64,000 nucleotides of DNA from Desulfotignum sp. (GCA_011390635.1 JAABSA010000016.1:1-64000); one strand, 5' to 3'. Shown: positions 1-10,229, counted from the first letter of the stretch. Notes: generated by a model not told the origin, from the sequence alone. Made by a program: numbers and translations.

Positions 1-1304
1 CTTATGAAGCCACGGGATTGCGCAAAAACGGTGAAGAATTTCCCATTCGCCTGGAAGCCCGAAACATACCTTACAAAGGAAAACAGGTAAGAACTGTTGA
101 ATTCAGGGATATCACCGAGCAGAAAAAGGCTGAGATGGAAAGGGAAAAACTGCAGGCCCAGCTTACCCAGGCTCAGAAAATGGAATCCGTGGGCAGGCTT
201 GCCGGAGGGGTAGCCCATGATTTCAACAACATGCTGGGGGTGATTCTGGGACATGCGGAATTTGCCCTTGAAGAAGCAGCAGAAAATCACGATCTGTATG
301 CCGATTTGAAAGAAATTCAAACCGCTGCTCAACGGTCGGCTGATTTGACAAAACAATTGCTGACCTTTGCCAGAAAACAGATCATCGATCCCAGAATACT
401 TGATTTGAACGATACCGTGGAAAGCATGCTCAGTATGCTGCGAAGGCTCATTGGTGAAGATATCAACCTGGCATGGCAACCGGCCAAAGGCTTATGGCCC
501 GTCAAAATGGATCCATCCCAGATTGACCAGATCCTGGCCAATCTGTGTGTGAATGCCAGAGATGCCATCCCGGGGGTCGGCAAGCTTACCATTGAAACCG
601 GGAAGAAGACCTTTGACCCGGGATATTGTGCAGACCATGCAGGCTTTATTCCCGGGGACTTTGTCATGCTGGCAGTGAGTGATAATGGCTGCGGTATGGA
701 TAAAGAGACCCTGAATAACCTGTTTGAACCTTTTTTCACCACCAAAGACGTCGGTGAAGGCACCGGTCTTGGCCTGGCTACCATTTATGGCATTGTCAAA
801 CAGAACAGCGGCTTCATCAATGTTTACAGTGAGCCGGATCAAGGGTCCATTTTCAGGATTTATCTGCCCAGATATGCTGCCGCTGATGAGACACCTGTTA
901 TTGTTCATCCGGGAAAACCGGACCCGACCGGTACGGAAACCATTCTGCTGGTGGAAGATGAACCCGCTATTTTACGAATGACCCGGATGATGCTCGAACG
1001 AAAGGGATACTCGGTTTTACCGGCGGCAACACCTGGTGAGGCAATAGACAAGGCCAAAACCCATGCAGAGAAAATAGATCTTCTCATGACCGACGTGGTC
1101 ATGCCGGAAATGAACGGCCGGGACGTGGCAGGACAGCTGACAGCGCTTTTTCCGGATATCAAACTGTTGTTCATGTCCGGCTACACTGCCAATGTCATTG
1201 CCCATCAGGGAGTGCTGGATGAAGGAATGGCATTTATCCAGAAACCTTTTTCAATGAAAGAGCTGGCTGAAAAGGTGCGGGGGGTATTGGACAAGACATG
1301 CTGA
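1..1304 (+). CDS. PAS-type hybrid sensor histidine kinase with C-terminal receiver (N-terminus outside window)
   Basis: The reading frame is open from base 3 onward, so the gene starts before the window. The visible part begins with the end of a PAS domain (it ends FRDITEQKKAEME). A HisKA region follows with the phospho-acceptor His in GGVAHDFNN, then an HATPase domain with the N-box-like NLCVNARDAI and the G-boxes DNGCGMD and GTGLGLATI, and last a receiver domain whose Asp lies in LLMTDVVMPEMNG. This is the common hybrid kinase layout in which the attached receiver tunes or relays phosphate. The input signal is not visible. The gene ends 67 nt before the next kinase on the same strand, so the two may share a transcript. 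Confidence 0.93.
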   Translation, partial: YEATGLRKNGEEFPIRLEARNIPYKGKQVRTVEFRDITEQKKAEMEREKLQAQLTQAQKMESVGRLAGGVAHDFNNMLGVILGHAEFALEEAAENHDLYADLKEIQTAAQRSADLTKQLLTFARKQIIDPRILDLNDTVESMLSMLRRLIGEDINLAWQPAKGLWPVKMDPSQIDQILANLCVNARDAIPGVGKLTIETGKKTFDPGYCADHAGFIPGDFVMLAVSDNGCGMDKETLNNLFEPFFTTKDVGEGTGLGLATIYGIVKQNSGFINVYSEPDQGSIFRIYLPRYAAADETPVIVHPGKPDPTGTETILLVEDEPAILRMTRMMLERKGYSVLPAATPGEAIDKAKTHAEKIDLLMTDVVMPEMNGRDVAGQLTALFPDIKLLFMSGYTANVIAHQGVLDEGMAFIQKPFSMKELAEKVRGVLDKTC

Positions 1305-1371
1305 GTGCTGCCAATGGAAGCGATGTTCAGCGAAACCGATATGATGCATGACGGTGAAAATAAGGTGTTTT

Positions 1372-4230
1372 ATGGCTGAAAAACCAACCTATGAAGAATT
1401 GGAAAAATCAGAATCTGAGGATAACCAGAGAGAAGACATCTTTCAGGATGAACAATATCGTTGGCTGGTAGAAAATGCAAATGAGATGATCCTGCTGGCA
1501 CAGGATGGATTGATTAAATTTGTAAACCAGAAGAGTTTTGATTATTTGGGTTATTCACCAAAAGAATTAACAGGCAGACCATTTATTGATTACATCCACC
1601 CGGAAGACCAGGAAAAAGTAGCCCAACGACATTCGAAAAGACTGAACGGTGAAGACCTGCCTGGTATCTATCCTTTCAGGGTTGTTGATAAAGATGGCAA
1701 TGTTCGGTGGGTGGAAGTTAATGCCGTCCTTTCCGAAAGGAATGGAAAACCGGCGACACTCAATTATATTACCGATATCACGGAGCGCAAGCAGGCCGAG
1801 GCAGAACTGCAAAGCGCCCATGAACGCACCCGCGCCATTATGGAATCTGTCCAGGCGGGAATTATTCTGGTGCGCTGCTCTGACAAGGTCATTGTCGAGG
1901 CCAATCCCGCAGCGGCGCGTATGGCCGGGCTTGATCTGGAAGGGTTGACCGGCAGGATCTGCAACCAATACCTGTGTCCGGCCCAAACAGGACAATGTCC
2001 CATTATCGACCTGAAACAGGAAGTGGACAATGCCGAGCGAACGATCCGCCGTTTCGACGGTACACTTGTCCCCATTCTTAAAACCGTTACCCGGATTTAC
2101 ATTGATGGGCAGCAACACCTGCTCGAAAGCTTTGTCGATATTACGGAACTGCAATCTGCACGGCAGGACCTTGAGAACATCAATCTATCGCTGGAGGCCG
2201 CTACCGAGCGGGCCAACAGCATGGCTGTGGAGGCTGAAATGGCCAATATTGCCAAAAGTACGTTCCTTGCCAACATGAGTCACGAGATCCGAACACCCAT
2301 GAACGGCGTGATCGGCATGACCGGGTTGCTGCTTGATACCACACTCGACGAGGACCAGCGGCGCTACGCTGAAATTGTGAAGGCCAGTGGCGAGTCTTTG
2401 CTGGGCCTGATCAACGACATCCTGGATTTCTCCAAGATTGAGGCGGGCAAACTTGAAATGGAGACGCTGGATTTCGACCTGCGGGCCACGCTGGACGGGT
2501 TCGCCGAAATGATGGCGCTCAAGGCCCATGAGAAAGGACTTGAGTTTCTCTGCGCTGCCGCACCTGATGTGCCGACCTTTCTTGTGGGCGACCCCGGCCG
2601 CCTGCGCCAGATTCTGGTAAACCTTACCGGCAATGCAGTCAAGTTTACCCAAAAGGGTGAAGTGGCTGTGCGCGCGAGTGTCGTACAAGAAACAAAGGCA
2701 GATGTCTTGATCCGTTTCTCCGTACGTGACACGGGGATCGGCATCCCTGCGGACAAACAGGATGCGCTGTTTCAGAAGTTTTCACAGGTGGATGCATCGA
2801 CCACGCGCCAATACGGCGGCACAGGCCTGGGGCTGGTTATCTCGAAACAATTGGTCGAGGCCATGGGTGGAGAAATCGGGATGAACAGCCCTGCACCACC
2901 GCTTCAGGCAGGCCTGGAAGGCTGCGGCACCGAGTTCTGGTTCACGGTATGCCTGCACAAACAGCCGGAACATACCCGGGAACGTGAGCGAGCCATGTCG
3001 GTTGGTCTGTTGCAGGCGGGCATCAGCGGTGCGCGCATTCTCGTCGTTGACGACAACGCCACCAACCGGGAAATTCTCCGTGTGCAGTTTACGGCCTGGG
3101 GCGTACGTTGCGGCGAAGCACCCGACGGAGAAACGGGCCTGAGCCTGTTGCGCCAGGCCATGGACGCAGGCGATCCCTTTGTTGTGGCCGTGCTTGACAT
3201 GCAGATGCCGGGCATGGACGGTGAGACGCTGGGCCGTGCCATTCGTGCCGATTCGGCGTTGCACGACACCCGCCTCCTGATGCTGACATCCCTGGGGGAG
3301 CGGGGGGACGTTACACGTCTCGAGGAGATCGGCTTCGCTGCCTATCTCACCAAGCCCGTGCGCCAATCCGAATTGTTCGACAGCCTGGCTGCCGTATTCT
3401 CCGGACAGGCGGGGTACAGCAAGAAACCGATCCTGACCCGCCACAGGGTCCGGGAGCTGCGCCGCACCAACGTGCGTATCCTGCTGGCTGAAGACAACAT
3501 CACCAATCAGCAGGTGGCCATGGGCATCCTCAACAAGCTCGGCCTGCGCGCAGATGTCGTGGCAAACGGTGCCGAAGCTCTCAAGGCCCTGGAGCAGATC
3601 CCCTATGACCTGGTGCTCATGGATGTGCAAATGCCGGAAATGGATGGACTGGAGGCCACCCGGCAAATCCGGGGCCCCGGATCCGCTGTCCGCAATCACA
3701 CCGTGCCCGTGATCGCCATGACCGCCCATGCCATGGCCGGAGACAGGGAAAAATGCCTGAAAGCCGGCATGAATGACTACCTTTCCAAACCGGTTGCGCC
3801 GGAAGCCCTGGCCGGTAAGCTGGAAAAATGGCTGAAGCCGGAATTCCGTCCGGATGCAGACACTGGATATCCGGCAACATCTCTGCCGGAACTGCATGGC
3901 CTGTCAGGTATATTTGACCGAAGCGCATTTGTCCATCGGATGATGGGTGATGAGGACCTGGCAAACATGATCATCACCGGATTCCTGGAAGACATGCCCC
4001 GCCAGATAAGCATTCTCCGGGACCTTGTGCAGCAGAATCAGGTGCAGCAAGCCAGAGCCCAGGCCCATAAAATCAAAGGTGCGGCGGCAAATATCACTGC
4101 CATGGCCTTCCATGACAGCGCCATGGCCATGGAAAATGCCGGTAATGCAGGTGATGTGATGGAATTGAACAGATTAATGCCACTATTGGAAAACCGGTTC
4201 AGCCAGTTACGGGAGATATTGAATAGATAA
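1372..4230 (+). CDS. BarA-like hybrid histidine kinase: PAS-PAS-HisKA-HATPase-REC-REC-Hpt
   Basis: A 952-residue multi-step phosphorelay kinase. The start at 1372 ([14 protein letters not shown]) is preferred over an in-frame ATG 24 nt upstream because AAGGTG lies just before it and this N-terminus is typical of kinases in this group. Domains in order: PAS about 30-145, PAS about 150-265, HisKA with His304 in [12 protein letters not shown], HATPase about 410-530 ([16 protein letters not shown]), receiver 1 with Asp609, receiver 2 with Asp751, and a C-terminal Hpt domain with His899 in [10 protein letters not shown]. Phosphate probably passes His-Asp-His to an unlinked regulator. No transmembrane segment is obvious, so it is probably cytoplasmic. 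Codon use is a little more GC-rich in the kinase core than in the PAS region. Confidence 0.93.
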   Translation: MAEKPTYEELEKSESEDNQREDIFQDEQYRWLVENANEMILLAQDGLIKFVNQKSFDYLGYSPKELTGRPFIDYIHPEDQEKVAQRHSKRLNGEDLPGIYPFRVVDKDGNVRWVEVNAVLSERNGKPATLNYITDITERKQAEAELQSAHERTRAIMESVQAGIILVRCSDKVIVEANPAAARMAGLDLEGLTGRICNQYLCPAQTGQCPIIDLKQEVDNAERTIRRFDGTLVPILKTVTRIYIDGQQHLLESFVDITELQSARQDLENINLSLEAATERANSMAVEAEMANIAKSTFLANMSHEIRTPMNGVIGMTGLLLDTTLDEDQRRYAEIVKASGESLLGLINDILDFSKIEAGKLEMETLDFDLRATLDGFAEMMALKAHEKGLEFLCAAAPDVPTFLVGDPGRLRQILVNLTGNAVKFTQKGEVAVRASVVQETKADVLIRFSVRDTGIGIPADKQDALFQKFSQVDASTTRQYGGTGLGLVISKQLVEAMGGEIGMNSPAPPLQAGLEGCGTEFWFTVCLHKQPEHTRERERAMSVGLLQAGISGARILVVDDNATNREILRVQFTAWGVRCGEAPDGETGLSLLRQAMDAGDPFVVAVLDMQMPGMDGETLGRAIRADSALHDTRLLMLTSLGERGDVTRLEEIGFAAYLTKPVRQSELFDSLAAVFSGQAGYSKKPILTRHRVRELRRTNVRILLAEDNITNQQVAMGILNKLGLRADVVANGAEALKALEQIPYDLVLMDVQMPEMDGLEATRQIRGPGSAVRNHTVPVIAMTAHAMAGDREKCLKAGMNDYLSKPVAPEALAGKLEKWLKPEFRPDADTGYPATSLPELHGLSGIFDRSAFVHRMMGDEDLANMIITGFLEDMPRQISILRDLVQQNQVQQARAQAHKIKGAAANITAMAFHDSAMAMENAGNAGDVMELNRLMPLLENRFSQLREILNR

Positions 4231-4313
4231 GGTCATATCGTGGATATTGACCTGGCATCAAGTTGACTGCCTTGGTGTAATGGATTGTCCTGCGCAGTTT
4301 TATATGCTGCAAT

Positions 4314-4436
4314 GTCATATTTTTGTGAATGTCATATTTCTGTGACAAGCCAGATTTTTTTCTATAAATCCTTTTAAATAAGCCTTTCCAAGCATTTCTT
4401 CCCCGATATTGAAAAAAATTGTCATATTTTTATGAC
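4314..4436 (+). promoter_or_regulatory. Three operator-like 16-bp inverted repeats upstream of the first chemotaxis operon
   Basis: The 354-bp gap 4231-4584 holds three copies of an inverted repeat. The copy at 4421-4436 is exact, GTCATATTTTTATGAC. The copies at 4331-4346 (GTCATATTTCTGTGAC) and 4314-4329 (GTCATATTTTTGTGAA) each match it at 14 of 16 positions. They lie 67-190 bp upstream of a sigma-54-like promoter, where enhancer-binding proteins usually bind. Similar sites occur upstream of the paralogous operon at 42017. The role is inferred from position and symmetry. Confidence 0.6.
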
Positions 4437-4503
4437 AAAAAGTACTGATACGCCATTTTCTTTAACCATTTGAAATATAAAGACAATTACGTTTTTTTCA
4501 TAC

Positions 4504-4519
4504 TGGCATGAAACTTGAT
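4504..4519 (+). promoter_or_regulatory. Sigma-54 (-24/-12) type promoter for the first chemotaxis operon
   Basis: TGGCATGAAACTTGAT fits the -24/-12 pattern TGGCACG-N4-TTGCW with correct spacing. It differs at the last C of the -24 core and at the C of the -12 element. The predicted transcript start is about 54 nt before the pseudo-receiver gene. The paralogous operon has an equivalent element at 42017-42032 with a similar leader length, which supports the call. Confidence 0.6.
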
Positions 4520-4584
4520 TTACCAGTAGTGAATGAATTGTGTTGTTTGTTTACACCAGGTTACCAAAACGTACCAGAGAGCAG

Positions 4585-4965
4585 ATGAAAAAAATTATAT
4601 TATTCATAGACCGGGATTCACAAGAAAAAGGCAGTTTTTTTTTACAGATCATCCGGAAAAGACTGCCCGGCATTAAAATGAATATCTGCACGAGTGTTGC
4701 ATCCTGTGTCACAGAAGTTTCCAGAACAAAACCATACATGGAAAAACCCATTATCGTTTTGTTTACGCATAATATAGACCGCCTGGATGACCTGTATGAG
4801 AAAAAAGATATGCTGCAGGATAAAAAAATTGTGATGGTGCTGCCAACAAAAAAAATCCATGACATCACATCCATTGTGCACAGGTTTTCCCCCAGGTACT
4901 TCACCTATATGGATAATCAATACGAAGATCTGTGTGATGTCCTGCATAAAATGATTGTGCAATAA
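4585..4965 (+). CDS. Small pseudo-receiver-like protein at the head of the chemotaxis operon (family not recognised)
   Basis: A 126-residue protein. The start at 4585 (MKKIILFIDRD) follows GAGAGCAG; an upstream TTG frame is less likely. Alternating hydrophobic strands (IILFIDRD, PIIVLFTHN, KKIVMVLPTK, PRYFTYMD) suggest a CheY-like alpha/beta fold. However, there is no Asp at the phosphorylation position and no conserved Lys, so if the fold is right it is a pseudo-receiver. A paralog lies at 41551-41955, also first gene of a sigma-54-type operon and also followed by CheW and an MCP. The two share the C-terminal pattern P-R-[YF]-F-T-Y...DLC.VL.KM. The function is unknown. An adaptor or regulatory role in the receptor array is inferred from context only. 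Confidence 0.75.
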   Translation: MKKIILFIDRDSQEKGSFFLQIIRKRLPGIKMNICTSVASCVTEVSRTKPYMEKPIIVLFTHNIDRLDDLYEKKDMLQDKKIVMVLPTKKIHDITSIVHRFSPRYFTYMDNQYEDLCDVLHKMIVQ

Positions 4966-5000
4966 AATATTCTGCTAAGCCGGATGAAAGGAGAAAAAAC

Positions 5001-5531
5001 ATGACTGAGACACAAAATGCATTACACCAGGCGATTCAGTCCACCACCCTGAGGACGGGCAAATACCTGACCTTCACCCTTGCGGATGAAGAATACGGTA
5101 TCGGCATTCTCAAGGTCAAGGAAATCATCGGCATGATGGCCATTACATCGGTTCCCAGGACACCGGATTTTGTCAAAGGGGTGATCAATCTGCGGGGCAA
5201 GGTAATCCCGGTCATTGATCTGAGACTGAAATTCGGGATGGATGCCATCCCTTACACCGACAGGACCTGCATCATTGTGGTGGAAATTGATGCAGAGGAG
5301 ATGACCATCCAGATCGGGATAGTGGTGGATTCGGTGTCGGAAGTCCTCAACATCAAACAGGAGGAAATTGAGAATACCCCGTCCTTTGGCACCAGTGTCA
5401 ACACCGACTATATCCTTGGAATGGCCAAAATTGACAGCGGGGTAAAGATCCTTCTGGATATTGACAGGGTATTGGGTACCATTGAACTTGCGACCTTACA
5501 ACAGGCAAAAAAGGAGAAAGACAATGAATAA
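5001..5531 (+). CDS. cheW: CheW chemotaxis coupling protein
   Basis: A 176-residue single-domain CheW that links receptors to CheA in the cytoplasmic array. The core is recognisable from [16 protein letters not shown] through the conserved [15 protein letters not shown] segment to the ILGMAKID and VKILLDID strands. A strong ribosome site (AAAGGAG) precedes the ATG. Its last 8 nt overlap the MCP start, so the two are probably translationally coupled. It is very similar over nearly its whole length to the CheW at 41049-41561 and less so to the CheW at 32890, which belongs to another array. Confidence 0.97.
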   Translation: MTETQNALHQAIQSTTLRTGKYLTFTLADEEYGIGILKVKEIIGMMAITSVPRTPDFVKGVINLRGKVIPVIDLRLKFGMDAIPYTDRTCIIVVEIDAEEMTIQIGIVVDSVSEVLNIKQEEIENTPSFGTSVNTDYILGMAKIDSGVKILLDIDRVLGTIELATLQQAKKEKDNE

Positions 5532-7524
5532 GACCATGAAGCTGGGAACCAAGTTAATGCTGGGATTCGGGGTGGTGGCGTTGATCACCCTGATCGTGGG
5601 TATTGTGGGGTATTATGGAGCCATTAAGGGAGAGGGTTCGGTGCAGGAGATCGGGGGGGTGCGCCTGCCCAGTGTGGACAGCCTGCAGATAATTCATGCG
5701 GAGGCAGAGGGCATCCGGGGGTCCATGCGGACCCTTTCCATACCCGGTCTTTCCACTGATGTGAGAGATCGGCAGTATCGGAATCTGGCCGAGGCCAGAC
5801 AGCATTATGAGGCTGCCTGGAAGGTGTATGAACCATTGCCCCAGACCGAAGAAGAAGCCAGGTTGTGGCAGCAGTTTGTCCCGGCCTGGAATGCCTGGCG
5901 TGCGGAAAACAACAAGTTCATGGAGCTCATGCAGCAGTGGGACAAGCTGGGCATGGCAGATCCCATGGTCCTGGGACGGCAGGTGGAATCCTTTACCAAG
6001 GATCATTATCGCCTGGTGCAGCGCGTATTGACCCTGGTGAACATGAACCAGCTATTTGAGGGTGGTGAAGACCATACCGCTTGTGCCGCCGGCCGGTGGA
6101 TGGCTGAATTTACAACAGACAACCCGGATCTTGCCGCGGTGATCCGGGCCATGGACGACCCCCACAGACGGTTTCACCAGGCGGTAAAACAGATCAAACA
6201 GATTCATGGCCAGGGCAATCTGGAAGGTGCCGAGAAACTGTATGCCATGGAAATGCTGCCGGCCATGGGCGAGGTGTTCGAACATTTTGAAACCATGCTC
6301 CAGATCATTGACCAGGGGATTTCTCTGGCGGAACAGGGAAAAGCCCAGCTGCTGGGACCGGTGGCTGACCGCCAGGGTGAAGCCCTTGATCTGCTGGAAG
6401 GTATCGTAAAAATCAACCAGGATGTGGCAGCCCATGAAGTGGAAAAAGCCCATGAACAGGCTACGTTCATTGAAATCCTGTCGATTGCTGCATCTATTTT
6501 AGGGGTCATACTGGCCATGGGACTGGGGTTTTTGATCTCCAGAGGTATCAACAAAACCCTCACCCGCATCACCCAGGGCATGGATGAAGGCGCCAATCAG
6601 GTGGCATCCGCCTCCAGCCAGGTGTCGTCTTCCAGTCAGGCCATGGCCGAAGGCGCATCCCAGCAGGCAGCCTCCATTGAAGAATCCTCTTCTTCCATGG
6701 AAGAGATGTCTTCCATGACCAAAAAGAATGCCGAGAATGCCGGCCAGGCCGACAGCCTGATGCAGGATGCCAACCAGGTGGTACAGCGGGCCAACGCATC
6801 CATGGACCAGTTGATTAAATCCATGCAGGATATTTCCAAAGCCAGCGAAGAAACTTCCAAAATTATTAAAACCATTGATGAGATTGCGTTTCAGACCAAT
6901 CTGCTGGCCCTCAATGCCGCAGTGGAAGCGGCCCGTGCCGGTGAAGCCGGTGCCGGCTTTGCCGTGGTGGCCGATGAAGTGCGCAACCTTGCCATGCGGG
7001 CGGCGGAAGCAGCCAAAAACACAGCACAACTCATCGAAGGCACGGGTAAAAAAGTACATGAAGGCTCCAGGCTGGTGACCACCACCAATGAGGAATTTGC
7101 CCAGGTAGCCCAGAGTGCCGCCAAGGTCGGACAGCTGATTGCAGAGATTTCCGCTGCATCCAAAGAACAGTCCAGCGGCATAGAACAGGTCAATATCGCC
7201 ATCACGGAAATGGACAAGGTGGTGCAGCAGAATGCCGCCAATGCGGAAGAATCCGCATCCGCCGCCGAAGAGATGAATGCCCAGGCGGAACAGCTCAGAG
7301 ATTATGTGGGTGAACTGGTGCTGATGGTGACGGGTCGAATGAATCAGGACCGTGATGCAGGCGGGCACCATAACGTCAGGACCATATCCTCACCGCGCAA
7401 AGCCGGCACCGGCAGCAAAAAACAGGTGGGCGGCAGCAAAAAAATGCTGGGCCATGGTACCAGTGAGGTGCGGCCGGATCAGGTAATTCCATTTGATGAT
7501 GATGAAGATTTCAAAAATTTTTAA
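5524..7524 (+). CDS. Methyl-accepting chemotaxis protein with periplasmic CZB-like region and C-terminal docking tail
   Basis: A 666-residue transmembrane chemoreceptor. The start at 5524 ([15 protein letters not shown]) overlaps the end of cheW and follows AAGGAG. TM1 is about 12-33 and TM2 about 325-345, giving a long, mainly helical periplasmic domain. Around residues 183-215 that domain contains [10 protein letters not shown] and HRRFH, like the Cys/His metal motif of CZB domains, which are normally cytoplasmic. The signalling domain contains the conserved hairpin [19 protein letters not shown]. The protein ends in an acidic linker and DFKNF, matching the x-[HFYW]-x2-[HFYW] pattern of tethering pentapeptides for methylation enzymes. 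The signalling domain is nearly identical to that of the MCP at 38670-41009. The ligand is unknown. Confidence 0.95.
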   Translation: MNKTMKLGTKLMLGFGVVALITLIVGIVGYYGAIKGEGSVQEIGGVRLPSVDSLQIIHAEAEGIRGSMRTLSIPGLSTDVRDRQYRNLAEARQHYEAAWKVYEPLPQTEEEARLWQQFVPAWNAWRAENNKFMELMQQWDKLGMADPMVLGRQVESFTKDHYRLVQRVLTLVNMNQLFEGGEDHTACAAGRWMAEFTTDNPDLAAVIRAMDDPHRRFHQAVKQIKQIHGQGNLEGAEKLYAMEMLPAMGEVFEHFETMLQIIDQGISLAEQGKAQLLGPVADRQGEALDLLEGIVKINQDVAAHEVEKAHEQATFIEILSIAASILGVILAMGLGFLISRGINKTLTRITQGMDEGANQVASASSQVSSSSQAMAEGASQQAASIEESSSSMEEMSSMTKKNAENAGQADSLMQDANQVVQRANASMDQLIKSMQDISKASEETSKIIKTIDEIAFQTNLLALNAAVEAARAGEAGAGFAVVADEVRNLAMRAAEAAKNTAQLIEGTGKKVHEGSRLVTTTNEEFAQVAQSAAKVGQLIAEISAASKEQSSGIEQVNIAITEMDKVVQQNAANAEESASAAEEMNAQAEQLRDYVGELVLMVTGRMNQDRDAGGHHNVRTISSPRKAGTGSKKQVGGSKKMLGHGTSEVRPDQVIPFDDDEDFKNF

Positions 7525-7556
7525 CCCGCAGATAACTTTTGGGAAAGGATACGCTC

Positions 7557-10199
7557 ATGCCCTATGATACCATTACCGATTTAGTGGAAAAATTTTCCTG
7601 TGAACTGGTTCTGGCAGATCCGGAAGACAGCAGCACCTTTTCGGGTTTACTGCCGGTGCTCAAAAAGATGCATGGTGAATGCAAAAACCTGTCATTGCAT
7701 CCAGAGGCCGGACAAGTCATACGGGCAAGGGATATGATAGCACAGGGTATCGCAGGCAATGACGTCAGTGCTGAACAGCTCATTGCATCTTTGGAAACCT
7801 TTATCAAGGAGTTGTCACATGCCATTAAAAATGCCGGAAATGCCGGACACAGGTCAAAAGACACACCAGCTTGTTCCATGGAAGCTGGTCCAGCTGACAC
7901 CACCGATGCAAAAGGGACAGGTGCACCAGATACCCCTGCGGGTGAAACAGATCCAGCTGCTGGGCCCGGACAGGAGCCCATATCTGATTATCACGCAGAC
8001 CTGGAAACTAAACTGGATGAATTAACGCTGCTCATCGGCGGATTCTGTCCGGGAGAAATTCCTGTTCTCGGGGAAATGTTGAATACTCTGGAGGGGCTTA
8101 TGGCGGGATCAAAAAAAATAACCCCCTCCCTGTTTCATGACATTGCCACGGCATGCAGAACATACGTGGAAACCATGACACTGGAAAACATCAGCAGTAC
8201 CAGGCCGGTAGAGGAAGGCCTGGTACTGCTGAAATCCATTCTAAGCCATCTGAAGCGGGGCGAACCCTTTGCCTTTGACTGTTCAGATGTTCTGGAACTG
8301 CTGGAGATGCGGTTTGAACAGGAAAAGACAGCAGCAACCGAACCATCCGATCCTGTTGTGAATGAAACAGCTGTGGATGGACAGATTGCGGATGCCGGAA
8401 CAGAAACCAAAGAAACTCCCGCCCAAAAAATTTCCAGCGATGACATGGAAATCCTGGTTGATTTTATATCCGAAGCTTTGGAAAACCTGGAAACCATCGA
8501 GGTCAATCTCATTGATCTGGAGCAGGACCCCGCCAACATGGAGATCATCAATAATATCTTCCGCCCCTTTCATACCATTAAAGGGGTGTCCGGGTTTTTG
8601 TCTTTGAACAAGATCAACCGGCTTGCCCATGCCACGGAAAACCTTCTGGACAGCGCACGCTCCGGGGATTTCATCATCAATGATACGGCAACGGATGCCA
8701 TTTTGGAATCTGTTGATACATTGAAACAGCTCCTTGGCAGGGTCAGCCAGGGAATAGACACCGGTTTCATGCCCCTGGATGACGATATTGATGTGGATGC
8801 CCTGCGCGATAAGCTGCAGACGCTTCAAAGAGCCTTGATCAAAGGGGATAAAGAACTTCTGGGTGAAATCCTGGTCAAGAAAAAAGTGGTGGACCAGACC
8901 AGTCTCGACCAGGCCCTTGCCATACAAAGAGAGCATCCGGACAGAAAAATCGGTGAGATCCTGGTGGATACGCAAAAGGCCCAGCCCGGTCAGGTGGCAT
9001 CCGCCCTTATGGACCAGGTTCCGTCTGCAAAGAAGCCCGATACCCAGGTCAAGGTGAGCACCAGAAAACTGGATGACCTGGTGGACTATGCAGGAGAACT
9101 GGTCATTGCCCAGTCCATGCTCAAGCAGAAGACCATGGATTATCCTCTGATCAGCCAGAATGTTGCCCAGCTGGGACAGATCGTCACCAATATGCAGACC
9201 ATTGCCATGTCCATGCGCATGATATCCATAAAGGCCACGTTCATGAAAATGATCCGCCTGGTACGGGATCTGGCAAAAAAATCCGGCAAGGAGGTCAATC
9301 TCACCATGAAAGGAGAGGATACCGAGATCGACAGAAATGTGGTGGATGCCTTGTATGAACCCATGGTGCACATGATCAGAAACTCGGTGGATCACGGCAT
9401 TGAAAACAGATCAGACCGTCTGGAAAAAGGAAAGTCGGCCCAGGGAGAAATTGTCCTTCGGGCCTACCACAAAGGCGGCCATATCATCATAGAAATAGAA
9501 GATGACGGCAAAGGGCTCGACCGGGAAGCCATCCTTGAAAAGGCAAAACAGACCGGCCTTGTGACCGGCAAAGAGCAGATGACCGATGCCCAGGTGTTCG
9601 ATCTGATCATGCAGCCCGGATTTTCCACGGCAAAACAGATTACGGATGTGTCCGGCAGAGGAGTGGGCATGGATGTGGTCAAAAACGGGCTGGAAAAATT
9701 CCGGGGACAGCTGCAGATCGCTTCCAAAAAAGGCCGCGGCACCAAATTCACCATCAGCCTGCCCCTGACCCTTGCCATCATTGACGGCATGCTGGTGCGG
9801 GTGGATGAAGAAAAATATGTGATCCCCACCATGGCTATCCAGAAAGCGTTCAAGCCTGCAAAAAATGAATGCTATACCGTGGAAGGAAAAGGGGAAATGG
9901 TCAAGGACAGGGGGAACCTGATCCCTGTTATCCGGTTGAATGAAATTTACAAAACAGGCACGTCGAACCGGAAAAAACCGGTTCACGAGGGCCTTGTTGT
10001 GGTGGTTGAATCAAAAGATGAAAAACGCGCCGTTCTCATTGATGAGCTTCTGGGCAAGGATGAATATGTCATCAAAAGCCTGGGTACCCACCTTGAGGGT
10101 GTGGAGGGACTTGCCGGCGGGGCTATCCTGGCCGACGGCCGGGTGGGACTTATCCTTGATGTCCACGGCATCTTCCATATTTTCGGGGTCAGAAGTTAA
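7557..10199 (+). CDS. cheA: Chemotaxis histidine kinase CheA with an inserted GEILV-repeat module
   Basis: An 880-residue CheA. The start at 7557 is chosen because GGGAAAGGAT lies 6 nt upstream; a TTG 18 nt earlier is inside that site. About 290 N-terminal residues form two helical segments joined by a Pro/Thr/Ala-rich linker, with no phospho-acceptor motif. P1 (Hpt) follows with His339 in HTIKG, then a region around 435-485 with two GEILV...Q-like repeats resembling the N-terminal domain of type II secretion/pilus ATPases. After this come the P3 dimerisation helices, the HATPase domain (HMIRNSVDHGI, DDGKGLD, GRGVGMDVV) and a C-terminal CheW-like domain. A normal P2 is not evident. It receives signals from the upstream MCP through CheW and phosphorylates CheY and CheB. 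Confidence 0.96.
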   Translation: MPYDTITDLVEKFSCELVLADPEDSSTFSGLLPVLKKMHGECKNLSLHPEAGQVIRARDMIAQGIAGNDVSAEQLIASLETFIKELSHAIKNAGNAGHRSKDTPACSMEAGPADTTDAKGTGAPDTPAGETDPAAGPGQEPISDYHADLETKLDELTLLIGGFCPGEIPVLGEMLNTLEGLMAGSKKITPSLFHDIATACRTYVETMTLENISSTRPVEEGLVLLKSILSHLKRGEPFAFDCSDVLELLEMRFEQEKTAATEPSDPVVNETAVDGQIADAGTETKETPAQKISSDDMEILVDFISEALENLETIEVNLIDLEQDPANMEIINNIFRPFHTIKGVSGFLSLNKINRLAHATENLLDSARSGDFIINDTATDAILESVDTLKQLLGRVSQGIDTGFMPLDDDIDVDALRDKLQTLQRALIKGDKELLGEILVKKKVVDQTSLDQALAIQREHPDRKIGEILVDTQKAQPGQVASALMDQVPSAKKPDTQVKVSTRKLDDLVDYAGELVIAQSMLKQKTMDYPLISQNVAQLGQIVTNMQTIAMSMRMISIKATFMKMIRLVRDLAKKSGKEVNLTMKGEDTEIDRNVVDALYEPMVHMIRNSVDHGIENRSDRLEKGKSAQGEIVLRAYHKGGHIIIEIEDDGKGLDREAILEKAKQTGLVTGKEQMTDAQVFDLIMQPGFSTAKQITDVSGRGVGMDVVKNGLEKFRGQLQIASKKGRGTKFTISLPLTLAIIDGMLVRVDEEKYVIPTMAIQKAFKPAKNECYTVEGKGEMVKDRGNLIPVIRLNEIYKTGTSNRKKPVHEGLVVVVESKDEKRAVLIDELLGKDEYVIKSLGTHLEGVEGLAGGAILADGRVGLILDVHGIFHIFGVRS

Positions 10200-10229
10200 C
10201 CTTCCGACCCCAACAGTAAAGGACACACA

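Noticed and set aside
2782-3897. A 371-codon open frame on the minus strand
   Set aside because: Antisense to the receiver domains of the hybrid kinase at 1372; a shadow of GC-rich third positions.
4231-4584. Operator repeats as a CRISPR-like array
   Set aside because: The 16-bp copies are unevenly spaced (17 and 90 bp), imperfect and only three in number; no cas genes are present.
8283-9395. A 370-codon open frame on the minus strand
   Set aside because: Antisense to cheA, with no ribosome site or recognisable domain.
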